DNA from: Anaerolineales bacterium
Lineage (GTDB): Bacteria; Chloroflexota; Anaerolineae; Anaerolineales; Villigracilaceae
NCBI GenBank assembly: GCA_016789305.1
Contig: JAEURJ010000008.1
Span: 248,001-312,000, forward strand
Length of the DNA stretch: 64,000 nucleotides
Direction: 5' to 3'
Shown piece after piece: positions 6,917 through 14,563 of this stretch. Below the pieces are notes generated by a model, which was not told where the DNA came from, made no database searches, and saw only the letters and a list, made by a program, of their open reading frames with translations. The stretch's first letter is position 1. Every line of letters begins with the position of its first letter. The translations under genes and the position numbers were made by a program.

Positions 6917-9652
6917 ATGAAATTAAGAAAAATCATCCTCGTCTTTCTAATATTAAGTCTCTTTGTCCCTGCTGCTGTTGGGGCGCAAACGATCGAACCT
7001 CCTGTAGGGGTGCAGATTTTGTTGGGTTCCATGACTCCCGAGGAACGGGTGGGTCAATTATTTCTTGTTACGTTTACCGGGACTGACACCACCGACACCT
7101 CGCATATATATGATTTGATGCATCGATATCACATAGGTGGAGTCGTATTGCAATCGGCAAACGATAATTTTGCCTCCGCTCCGGACACTGTTTCGGAAAC
7201 TTTCAAGTTGATCGAATCTTTGCAAACGTTAAATTGGAACTTGTCCATAAATCCGCCGGTAGATCCGGTTACTGGAGATACAGAACCGCGTTCTGTGTAT
7301 GCGCCCTTATTTGTTGGTATTGCCCAGGAGGGAAATGGCCCTCCCACCGATGAAATACTGAACGGGCTGACACCTTTACCAAGCGAAATGGCGATTGGTG
7401 CCACATGGAATACGGAACTGGCTTCCCGGGTTGGGGAAGTGCGCGGACGCGAGCTGGCCGCACTTGGTTTTAATTTGTATTTCGGCCCTTCGTTGGATGT
7501 TCTGGAATCACCTAACACGGCTGGCGGGGACTTAGGTTCCCGAGTGTTTGGGGGGGACCCATATTGGGTTGGTGAAATGGGTCGCGCGTATGTAAGCGGT
7601 TTGCATTCTGGAAGTGATAATAACCTCATGGTGATTGCCAAACATTTCCCGGGTGTGGGTGGCTCAGACCGTCTGCCTGAATTGGAAGTGTCAACGGTTC
7701 GTAAATCGCTGGAACAATTGAAACAAATTGAGCTGGCCCCTTTCTTTACTGTTACAGGAAATGCCCAATCACCGCAGGCGACAGTGGATGGCCTGCTTGT
7801 TTCCCATATTCGCTATCAGGGATTTCAGGGAAATATCCGCGCAACCACCAGACCGGTGAGTTTCGACCCACAGGCTTTGTCTCAAATATTGGATTTACCC
7901 CAGTTTGCGGCGTGGCGTTCGAGTGGTGGATTGATTGTGAGCGATAATCTCGGTACAAGGTCTGTCCGCGATTTTTATGTGCAAAGCGGGGATAAATTTT
8001 CTGCAAGAAATGTGGCCCGCGATGTGTTCCTGGCGGGAAATGATGTTTTATATTTGGGAAACATCATCTCGGATGATGCTGAGGATACCTACATTACCAC
8101 AACCCGCATCCTTGATTTTTTTGCACAAAAATATCGGGAAGATCCCGCGTTTGCACAGCGCGTCGATTCTTCCGTGGCGCGGATTCTCGCTGCGAAATTC
8201 AAATTGTATGAAAGTTTTTCAATTGTAAATGTTGTTCCATCCGCGCTGGACTTGGACGCCATTGGTGCTTCCACTGACGTTGCTTTTGAAGTTGCCAGAA
8301 ATTCCGCTACGCTGGTCAGCCCGAGTTTGCAGGATTTTTCAACCGTGCTGCCAAATCCGCCGCAGGCCAACGAGCAGATTGTTTTTCTTACCGATACTTC
8401 TGTAACCCGACAGTGCTCAACCTGCCCGGAATTTTCTTCACTGGCAGTGGATGCTCTTCAACAGGCAAGCCTTCAGTTGTATGGTCCGCAGAGTGGAAAC
8501 CTGACGTCCGATTTTCGATTAACCTCCTATTCGCTGCAAAACCTGCAATCGTTATTGGATGATCTCAAGCCGGAGTTTATTGAGGAGGATATCAATCAGG
8601 CAGACTGGGTTGTCATTTCAATTACAGATGCAAGCCTGGGGCAGCCGGCGCTGGTCCGTCGCTTTATTACCGAACGCCCCGACCTTTTGCGCAATAAACG
8701 TGTGATCGTATTTTCGTTTGATGCTCCATATTATTTTGACGCAACCGATATTTCAAAATTCACTGCTTATTATGCACTCTATAGCAAGCAGCCTCAATTT
8801 GTAGAAGTGGCCGCGCGGCTCCTCTTTCAGGAATTAACGCCAACTGGAGCGTCGCCGGTGTCCATTGCCGGGGTTCGCTACGACATGATCAATGCGATGG
8901 CGCCTGATGCGGGCCAGATCATTCCGCTCTTTCTGGACCTCAAAACTGATTCTGCTGAAACAGGCACAGATACCACCCCCGCGCCGACCCCAATTCCATT
9001 ATTCAAGATAGGCGATACCATTGGAATTCGAACCGGGGTGATCAAGGATAATAATGGACACCCAGTTCCAGATGGAACTGTTGTCCGGTTCTCCACAGTG
9101 CTAACAGGGGAGGGCGGTGGAATTTTAAATCAAACAGATGTGGTTACCACACAGGGAATTGCGCGATCCTCTTTTGGCTTGGATAAGCCGGGTCTGCTGG
9201 AAATTCGAGCAGTAAGTGAACCGGCAGTCATTTCGGAAGTTTTGCAATTGGATGTGTCTTCCACCGGTGCAGTGGCGGTAACCGTTGTCGTGCCGGAGTT
9301 GACCAAACCTGTCGAGGCAACCCCAGAGATTCTTGTAACAGAAGAGATCAGTGACTATATTTCAAATGCCGGTTATCCGCGTTTTGCAGCATGGATTCTG
9401 GTGATGCTTTTTATCGCATTCATCGTTTGGGTGACCTATAGCGCCGGTATTCGCCTGGCTGAGCCGCGTTCCGCATTGCGTTGGGCGCTCGGTGTTTCGT
9501 TAGGCGGCCTGCTTGCCTATAACTATCTGGCTTTTGGTTTGTTCGGTATCTCCAGTTGGTTATCTTCCACCGGCTTTTCCGGATTAATGACCTTCGTTCT
9601 GCTGGGTGAGTTGATTGGTTTTGCTGCCGGATGGGTGTGGTCGAAAATATAG
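6917..9652 (+). CDS. secreted, membrane-anchored GH3 glycosidase (NagZ-like)
   Basis: 911 residues with AAGGGGG ribosome site. Signal peptide 1-24 (ILVFLILSLFVPAAVGAQ). The GH3 (beta/alpha)8 domain (about 35-440) starts with MTPEERVGQLFLV and contains AKHFPGVGGSD (about 240) and VSDNLG (about 340), whose Asp is the expected nucleophile; this resembles beta-N-acetylhexosaminidases such as NagZ. The KHFPG(H)GDT dyad is altered (GVGGSD). A C-terminal GH3-type domain follows (about 450-660), then an immunoglobulin-like domain (PVPDGTVVRFSTVL) after a TPAPTPIP linker, then 3-4 transmembrane helices at the end (from about 810). It is therefore held in the membrane with the enzyme outside. The substrate, possibly peptidoglycan or amino-sugar glycans, is inferred. 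Confidence 0.88.
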   Translation: MKLRKIILVFLILSLFVPAAVGAQTIEPPVGVQILLGSMTPEERVGQLFLVTFTGTDTTDTSHIYDLMHRYHIGGVVLQSANDNFASAPDTVSETFKLIESLQTLNWNLSINPPVDPVTGDTEPRSVYAPLFVGIAQEGNGPPTDEILNGLTPLPSEMAIGATWNTELASRVGEVRGRELAALGFNLYFGPSLDVLESPNTAGGDLGSRVFGGDPYWVGEMGRAYVSGLHSGSDNNLMVIAKHFPGVGGSDRLPELEVSTVRKSLEQLKQIELAPFFTVTGNAQSPQATVDGLLVSHIRYQGFQGNIRATTRPVSFDPQALSQILDLPQFAAWRSSGGLIVSDNLGTRSVRDFYVQSGDKFSARNVARDVFLAGNDVLYLGNIISDDAEDTYITTTRILDFFAQKYREDPAFAQRVDSSVARILAAKFKLYESFSIVNVVPSALDLDAIGASTDVAFEVARNSATLVSPSLQDFSTVLPNPPQANEQIVFLTDTSVTRQCSTCPEFSSLAVDALQQASLQLYGPQSGNLTSDFRLTSYSLQNLQSLLDDLKPEFIEEDINQADWVVISITDASLGQPALVRRFITERPDLLRNKRVIVFSFDAPYYFDATDISKFTAYYALYSKQPQFVEVAARLLFQELTPTGASPVSIAGVRYDMINAMAPDAGQIIPLFLDLKTDSAETGTDTTPAPTPIPLFKIGDTIGIRTGVIKDNNGHPVPDGTVVRFSTVLTGEGGGILNQTDVVTTQGIARSSFGLDKPGLLEIRAVSEPAVISEVLQLDVSSTGAVAVTVVVPELTKPVEATPEILVTEEISDYISNAGYPRFAAWILVMLFIAFIVWVTYSAGIRLAEPRSALRWALGVSLGGLLAYNYLAFGLFGISSWLSSTGFSGLMTFVLLGELIGFAAGWVWSKI

Positions 9653-9723
9653 TTTTTTTGTTTAATGGTTCATAAAGTAACGGGTGACAGGACTTCCCAT
9701 CTTTGATCGAGGAGGAGCATTAC

Positions 9724-10743
9724 ATGGCAACAAAAACAAAGCGTGCGAAACAAAGCAGGGAAAAACAGCCTCCGGTTCTTTTTAACAAGACTCAAGCGAT
9801 CATTGCCGAGGTGAACAGGAAACTTGGCAGCACACTGGTGACCTATTTCAACAACCCGCGTGGAAGTGTGTGTCATGATGACGTGCTGGCTTTATTTGAG
9901 CTGCTGGAAAAGATCGGACATCAAAAGAGGATTCATTTATTTATCAAATCCAGCGGTGGGAACGGCCAGGCTTCCTTGCGTTTGGTTAATTTGCTTCGCC
10001 AATACTGTGAAGAGGTGGTGGCGGTTGTGCCTTTGGAATGTGCCTCGGCTGCGACCATGATCACTTTGGGGGCAAACGAAATCTTGATGGGGCCGATGGC
10101 ATATCTCACCTCGGTGGATACATCGTTGACGCATGCTCTCTCGCCCATTGATCGCGATAATGACCGTGTGAGTGTCAGCCTGGATGAATTGAATCGCGTC
10201 GTGAAACTGTGGCAGGCCCAGGGGTCCGATAAGAGCGAGAATCCATATCAGCAATTATTCCAGCATGTGCATCCACTGGTGATCGGGGCGGTGGACCGTG
10301 CAGAGTCTCTATCCATTATGTTGTGCAAGGAATTGCTTGCTTATCATATCAAGGATGAAGCAACATCCGAGAAGATTGCGGCGACGTTGAATTCAAAATA
10401 TCCTTCACATGGATATCCCATTCTGTTTGAAGAGGCCCGCCGAATCGGCTTAAAGGTAAACATGCTTTCCCCTGAGATCAACTCCTTGCTGTTGGAATTA
10501 AACGAACTTTACAGCCAGATGGGGCAACGTGCCACAACAGACTTTGATGACACTCATGCGCACAGCAATGAGATTTTGAATATTTGGGAATCTGAAGGCG
10601 TGCTAGTCCACTATCAACAGGACAAGGATTGGTTTTATCGCACCGAGGAGCGTCGTTGGATTTCCCTCAACGACAATAGCAGCTGGCGGCGGATGGCTAA
10701 AGTGGGGAATAAGGTACAAAAATCAATTTTGTACATCGCGTAG
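9724..10743 (+). CDS. serine dehydrogenase proteinase / ClpP-SppA-fold protease
   Basis: 339 residues from ATG 9724 with a strong GAGGAGGA ribosome site. The region about 25-260 is the Clp/crotonase fold of the SDH-proteinase family: FIKSSGGNGQASL forms the oxyanion turn, and ECASAATMITLGANEILMG contains the likely nucleophile Ser (about 105-110). The C-terminal 80 residues (TDFDDTHAHSNEILN to the end) are a small extra domain with many Trp/Arg residues. No signal peptide, so probably cytoplasmic. The family includes peptidases acting on small or membrane substrates; the natural target is not known. It is monocistronic by position, with a terminator-like hairpin 90 bp downstream. Confidence 0.82.
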   Translation: MATKTKRAKQSREKQPPVLFNKTQAIIAEVNRKLGSTLVTYFNNPRGSVCHDDVLALFELLEKIGHQKRIHLFIKSSGGNGQASLRLVNLLRQYCEEVVAVVPLECASAATMITLGANEILMGPMAYLTSVDTSLTHALSPIDRDNDRVSVSLDELNRVVKLWQAQGSDKSENPYQQLFQHVHPLVIGAVDRAESLSIMLCKELLAYHIKDEATSEKIAATLNSKYPSHGYPILFEEARRIGLKVNMLSPEINSLLLELNELYSQMGQRATTDFDDTHAHSNEILNIWESEGVLVHYQQDKDWFYRTEERRWISLNDNSSWRRMAKVGNKVQKSILYIA

Positions 10744-10780
10744 CCATTTTTAACCGAAGTTTACAAATTTGTATAAAACC

Positions 10781-10809
10781 TGTACAAAACCTGTGCATTC
10801 TGATAGAAT
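10781..10809 (+). promoter_or_regulatory. possible promoter for the peroxiredoxin-exporter operon
   Basis: TGTACA (10781-10786), 17 bp, TAGAAT (10804-10809). If used, transcription starts near 10816 and runs through the hairpin 10831-10855, which would then act as an attenuator rather than as the terminator of the upstream gene. Confidence 0.35.
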
Positions 10810-10830
10810 TTGAGAGTCAGACTCAGAGAA

Positions 10831-10858
10831 AATCCGTGTCATTGATACACGGGTTTTT
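10831..10858 (+). terminator. Rho-independent terminator or attenuator
   Basis: Stem 10831-10839 / 10847-10855 (core CCGTGT / ACACGG, loop CATTGAT) followed by five T. It lies between the protease gene and the next start codon. Confidence 0.65.
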
Positions 10859-10890
10859 ATTTGACAACAACAAAGGTGAAAAAGAGTACC

Positions 10891-11490
10891 ATGAGCAATC
10901 AAGTACAACTGAAATTCAATGACTCCGCACCCGATATGAAATTGTTGGGCATCGATGGCAAACCTGTTCAACTTTCCTCCTTGTGGAAGGATGCTGTACT
11001 GGTGCTTGCCTTTACGCGGCATTTTGGATGTCCGCAATGCAAGGATATGGTGGATCAATTAATTGAGGCGCATCCGGCCCTGACCGAGAAAGGGATCCGG
11101 CTTGCGATTGTCAATCACGCCTCCCCGGCCGACACAAAAGCGTTTTATGAGAAACGCCCCTCATCCGTCATTCTGCTGGCAGATATGGACCGTACCGCAT
11201 ACAAAGCGTATGGTTTATATCAAGGCAGATTTTGGCAGACATGGCTTTCTCCCCGTGTTTGGGCGTCAAACAAGAGATTGGCGAAGACAAAGGGATACAA
11301 AGTGGAACTGCCGCCTCCTGGACAGGATGCCTATCAAATGTCCGGGACCTTCATTATTGGCACGGATGGGAAGATCCGCCTGCCTTATTACTATGAAGAT
11401 ATTGCCGATCATCCGCCTGTGGATTTGATCCTGCATGGAATTATGGGTGCAGACTGGCGCCGGCCCTTTGACAGTAAACCTTTGGCATAA
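10891..11490 (+). CDS. AhpC/TSA-type peroxiredoxin-like protein (PRXL2/AAED1-like)
   Basis: 199 residues from ATG 10891 (in-frame TTG at 10861 is an alternative). Thioredoxin fold with SAPDMKLLGIDGKPVQLSSL and the redox site TRHFGCPQCKDMVDQL; the RHFGCPxC form is typical of the PRXL2/AAED1 branch rather than classical AhpC. The C-terminal SGTFIIGTDGKIRLPYYYEDIADHPP is also usual. Likely a cytoplasmic thiol-dependent reductase or peroxidase; the activity is inferred. It starts a three-gene unit with an ABC exporter: the permease begins 40 bp downstream. Confidence 0.85.
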   Translation: MSNQVQLKFNDSAPDMKLLGIDGKPVQLSSLWKDAVLVLAFTRHFGCPQCKDMVDQLIEAHPALTEKGIRLAIVNHASPADTKAFYEKRPSSVILLADMDRTAYKAYGLYQGRFWQTWLSPRVWASNKRLAKTKGYKVELPPPGQDAYQMSGTFIIGTDGKIRLPYYYEDIADHPPVDLILHGIMGADWRRPFDSKPLA

Positions 11491-11530
11491 AACAAGCTTT
11501 CTTTATCCCAAAGAAAGAAGAAAGAGACGA

Positions 11531-12691
11531 ATGAAAAATTTTTTCCTGGCAGCATACCTTGCAATTAAAGAAGTGATCCGCAACCGCGGGCGCTTTTTGA
11601 TGGTCGCTTTGGTCATTGCGCTGATCACATTGTTGGTTCTATTCATCGCAGCATTGGGAGAGGGGCTCTCCAATGCAAACCGTCAATATGTGGCAAATCT
11701 CGATGCGCAACTAATTGTATTTTTGGAAAAATCAGATTTCAGCATCACGGCCAGCCGATTGGAAACCAATACGGTCAAGTCGGTGCGTCGTGTGGAAGGG
11801 GTTGCAGATGCCGGCCCGATCTACACTTCCAATACAGAGATTGTTTCGCTGGAAGAGCCGCTCAAGATTTCCATGTTGGGTGTGGAAGCTGATCGACCTG
11901 GAATGCCGGCCTTGTTGGAGGGGCGTTACTTCCGCGGTGGTGAGGCGCGTGAGGCTGTGATGGATAAGAGTGTGGCGGAACGCTCCAATTTGAAAATCGG
12001 AGACGAGATCAGGGTCCGCTCCACACAGGGAACGGAAGATCAATTTTATAACTTGAAAATCGTGGGATTGGTGGATAAGCAAGCTTACTTTTTCCAGCCC
12101 ACCATTTTTGTACCCGCTGCAACCTGGGAATTGGTGCGCCCGCAATCCGAGTCAGATCTGAACAGCGACACGCCTTTTCCAAATATCATCGCTGTGAAAT
12201 TGGATGATCCCACTCAAATCGAGCAGGTCAAGCTTCGTCTGCTGAGCCAAGTCGCAAATATTGAAGTTGCGGATATCGAAACCACAATTAATAATATTCC
12301 CGGTTATACCGCCCAACAAGGGACCGTTCAAACGCAGGGATTTTTCACTCTTTTGATCGGCGTACTGGTGATCGGCGGCTTTTTCCAAATTCAGATATTG
12401 CAGAAGGTTCCACAGATCGGTGTCTTGAAGGCGATTGGCTCCTCCAATGCCGTGGTTGGTGTTTCAGCCGTGCTCCAGATCATTATCGTCACGGCGATCG
12501 GCGTGGGCATTGGAGCCTTGCTGACTTTTCTTTTCTCTCTCGGCCTGCCATCCGCGATTCCGCTCGAATTCAATGGCACCCGTTCGATTTTTGCAATTAT
12601 TTTGCTGCTGTTGATCGGTCCGTTGGGCGGGCTTGTGTCCATTATCTACGCAGTCCGTATTGAACCGCTCAAAGCGCTGCGGTTGGGTTAA
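11531..12691 (+). CDS. ABC exporter permease, DevC/FtsX-MacB type
   Basis: 386 residues from ATG 11531. MacB/FtsX topology: one N-terminal transmembrane helix (about 20-45, FLMVALVIALITLLVLFIAALG), a large extracytoplasmic domain (about 50-255) and three C-terminal helices (about 265-375, ending IIYAVRIEPLKALRLG). The single four-helix FtsX unit and the N-terminal AIKEVIRNRGRF resemble DevC of cyanobacterial DevBCA exporters. The ATPase follows 6 bp later. No DevB/HlyD membrane-fusion gene is adjacent, so either it lies elsewhere or the substrate is released at the outer membrane leaflet without one. Confidence 0.87.
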   Translation: MKNFFLAAYLAIKEVIRNRGRFLMVALVIALITLLVLFIAALGEGLSNANRQYVANLDAQLIVFLEKSDFSITASRLETNTVKSVRRVEGVADAGPIYTSNTEIVSLEEPLKISMLGVEADRPGMPALLEGRYFRGGEAREAVMDKSVAERSNLKIGDEIRVRSTQGTEDQFYNLKIVGLVDKQAYFFQPTIFVPAATWELVRPQSESDLNSDTPFPNIIAVKLDDPTQIEQVKLRLLSQVANIEVADIETTINNIPGYTAQQGTVQTQGFFTLLIGVLVIGGFFQIQILQKVPQIGVLKAIGSSNAVVGVSAVLQIIIVTAIGVGIGALLTFLFSLGLPSAIPLEFNGTRSIFAIILLLLIGPLGGLVSIIYAVRIEPLKALRLG

Positions 12692-12697
12692 TTAATT

Positions 12698-13423
12698 ATG
12701 TCAAATATAGCTTTGGAAGTTCGTGATTTGGTAAAAACATTTCAGTTGGATGGTTCCACCATCAATGCCGTGGATCAGGTTTCTTTTCAGGTGAATTCCG
12801 GTGAATTTGTGGCACTTGTTGGCCCAAGCGGTTCCGGTAAGACAACCCTGCTTTCGATTCTGGCGGCGTTGTTGACTCCCACCAGTGGTCAGGTCTTGAT
12901 CGATGGGCAGGATCTGGCGAAGATGAATGAAAAGCAGCGTGTCAAACTGCGCCGTGAAAAGATCGGTTTCACTTTTCAATCCAACAACCTGATTCCGTTC
13001 TTAACCGCCAAGGAAAATGTGGAATTTATGCTGCGTTTGAACGGGGATTTAAATCACGCGGGTCGGATCCGCTCCGGGGAATTGCTTGCCCGCCTCGGCC
13101 TGGGTGACCGCCTCAACAATCTTCCCGCACAAATGTCCGGCGGACAGCAGCAGCGGGTGGCAATTGCACGTGCGCTGATCCATCAACCGGCTGTGGTACT
13201 TGCCGATGAACCAACAGCCTCCCTGGATACCGAACGCGCCTTTCAGGTAGTGGAAACTTTCGCTCATCTCATTCATGAGAACAATCGTGCCGGCGTGATC
13301 GTGACGCACGATCTGCGCATGTGCCAGTATGTGGACCGGGTACTTCAAATGCAGGATGGAAAGCTGGTGCGGGAATACACGTCACAGAAAGAAATTATGG
13401 AATTAGCCCAGGCCATCCATTAA
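12698..13423 (+). CDS. ABC exporter ATP-binding protein, DevA/LolD/MacB type
   Basis: 241 residues. Walker A GPSGSGKTT (about 43), Q-loop TFQSNNLIPFLTAKENV, signature MSGGQQQR, Walker B AVVLADEPTAS and switch His VIVTHDLRM are all intact. It forms the ATPase dimer that drives the permease encoded 6 bp upstream. The operon ends at the terminator 13439-13475. Confidence 0.93.
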   Translation: MSNIALEVRDLVKTFQLDGSTINAVDQVSFQVNSGEFVALVGPSGSGKTTLLSILAALLTPTSGQVLIDGQDLAKMNEKQRVKLRREKIGFTFQSNNLIPFLTAKENVEFMLRLNGDLNHAGRIRSGELLARLGLGDRLNNLPAQMSGGQQQRVAIARALIHQPAVVLADEPTASLDTERAFQVVETFAHLIHENNRAGVIVTHDLRMCQYVDRVLQMQDGKLVREYTSQKEIMELAQAIH

Positions 13424-13438
13424 TTTTCAAATCGAAAT

Positions 13439-13475
13439 AAAAACAACAGCCACTCCTAGAGTGGCTGTTGTTTTT
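13439..13475. terminator. bidirectional terminator between convergent operons
   Basis: 17-bp inverted repeat (13439-13455 / 13459-13475) bounded by A and T runs on both sides, so it can stop transcription from both directions. Confidence 0.9.
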
Positions 13476-14025
13476 ATTTCCCGTGAAAGAATGCGTCCAA
13501 TACCGGGGCGAAGTTTTCGGGGATATCTTCATTCCATGCCCCGCCATCCACTGGATCTCCTGTGGGCAGTCCATTTTTATCCAGCTTGTAATAGATCGGG
13601 ATGGCCTCAAAGCTGAAATTCTTTTGGTCGCCCCAGCCCCATTCATCCACGTCTGCGCGGATGAGGTAGATGCCGTCAAAGGCTTGCAGGGTAAGCGGGT
13701 CTTTTGCTTCGATACTGTCGTTGATGGCCTGACAAGGCGGGCACCAGGTGGCGTCAAATTCGATGAATGGAGCAAGACCCATTGATGTAGCCTTGTCCGT
13801 TTCTGCGGCGAGTTGGGACAGTAGCTCGCCATTTTCAATATAAATTCTGTTGATGGTGAAAGACTCGTTGGCTGTTAAGTCTGCTTGGGGTGGAATCTGT
13901 GTTGATTGTGAAGAAGCAGGTCCGGGCGGAGTCGGAGGCGCTGCTTCTCGTGTTGCGGATGGCAGCAGGGTTTGGCATCCCAAAATAATGGGAATTGAAA
14001 TTGTGATCCAGAATTTTTTGTTCAT
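13474..14025 (-). CDS. thioredoxin-fold lipoprotein (DsbD gamma-like)
   Basis: 183 residues from ATG 14025 (GGGAGA ribosome site; ATG 14028 is equally possible). Lipobox IILGC with Cys17, then a Pro/Ser/Thr-rich tether (about 20-50), then a thioredoxin domain with the active site TWCPPCQ (Cys95/Cys98). The form FIEFDATWCPPC resembles the C-terminal domain of DsbD and thioredoxin_7 proteins. It is predicted to hand electrons to or from extracytoplasmic disulfides. It lies 11 bp after a lipoprotein resembling the N-terminal domain of DsbD, so the two probably work as a pair. It is the last gene of the minus-strand operon. Confidence 0.85.
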   Translation of the reverse strand: MNKKFWITISIPIILGCQTLLPSATREAAPPTPPGPASSQSTQIPPQADLTANESFTINRIYIENGELLSQLAAETDKATSMGLAPFIEFDATWCPPCQAINDSIEAKDPLTLQAFDGIYLIRADVDEWGWGDQKNFSFEAIPIYYKLDKNGLPTGDPVDGGAWNEDIPENFAPVLDAFFHGK

Positions 14026-14036
14026 CATTCTCCCGA

Positions 14037-14555
14037 TCAATATTTCGGCAATTTTATTTCAATGGCTTTATTTTCAACCGGTGGACGGCATCCCTGCTGA
14101 TTACAGGCCATATAAGTGACATACACTGTTTCGGTGCGCGACCTTGCAGTCGTCAGTTCAACCGGCAGACTGAGCGTGACCGAACCGGCGGGATAGATCA
14201 GCAATTCTTCAGGCCCTGAATCCGGCAGCTGTGCGGAAATGTTTTCGGTTAATTCACCGATGACTTTGATCGTTGAATCGTTTGGGATTTCCAATAAGGC
14301 TGGCCGTCCCAATCCAGCCACGCCGTCTTTTGGAATGTCTTTGCTGTAGAGATGCAGGCTGGGATCTTGCGGCGTGAATGTAGCAGATAAAGTAAGGCGG
14401 TCGTTTTCATCCCGCTGCATGGAGATGGAAACCTCCACACTATTTTGCGTGGAAGTGGCTAGTACGATACTTTCGTTTTGCCTCAGGGTTGGTTGACATG
14501 CAGAGGTATTCGTTACGAGCAAGAGGAGGAACAATATAGGGGGTATTTTTTTCAT
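14037..14555 (-). CDS. lipoprotein resembling the DsbD N-terminal (alpha) domain
   Basis: 172 residues from ATG 14555. Signal peptide with lipobox TSAC (Cys20), then an immunoglobulin-like beta domain. The C-terminal YVTYMACNQQGCRPPVENK closely matches the E. coli DsbD-alpha active-site strand (YQACADAGFCYPP), with two cysteines at about 151 and 156 (CX4C here, CX5C in E. coli). In DsbD this domain takes electrons from the gamma domain through the membrane domain and reduces periplasmic partners. Here alpha-like and gamma-like domains are separate lipoproteins, and no CcdA/DsbD-beta membrane gene is nearby. It starts 8 bp after the cyclase gene ends, so it is in that operon. Confidence 0.78.
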   Translation of the reverse strand: MKKIPPILFLLLLVTNTSACQPTLRQNESIVLATSTQNSVEVSISMQRDENDRLTLSATFTPQDPSLHLYSKDIPKDGVAGLGRPALLEIPNDSTIKVIGELTENISAQLPDSGPEELLIYPAGSVTLSLPVELTTARSRTETVYVTYMACNQQGCRPPVENKAIEIKLPKY

Positions 14556-14563
14556 TTGTGGGT

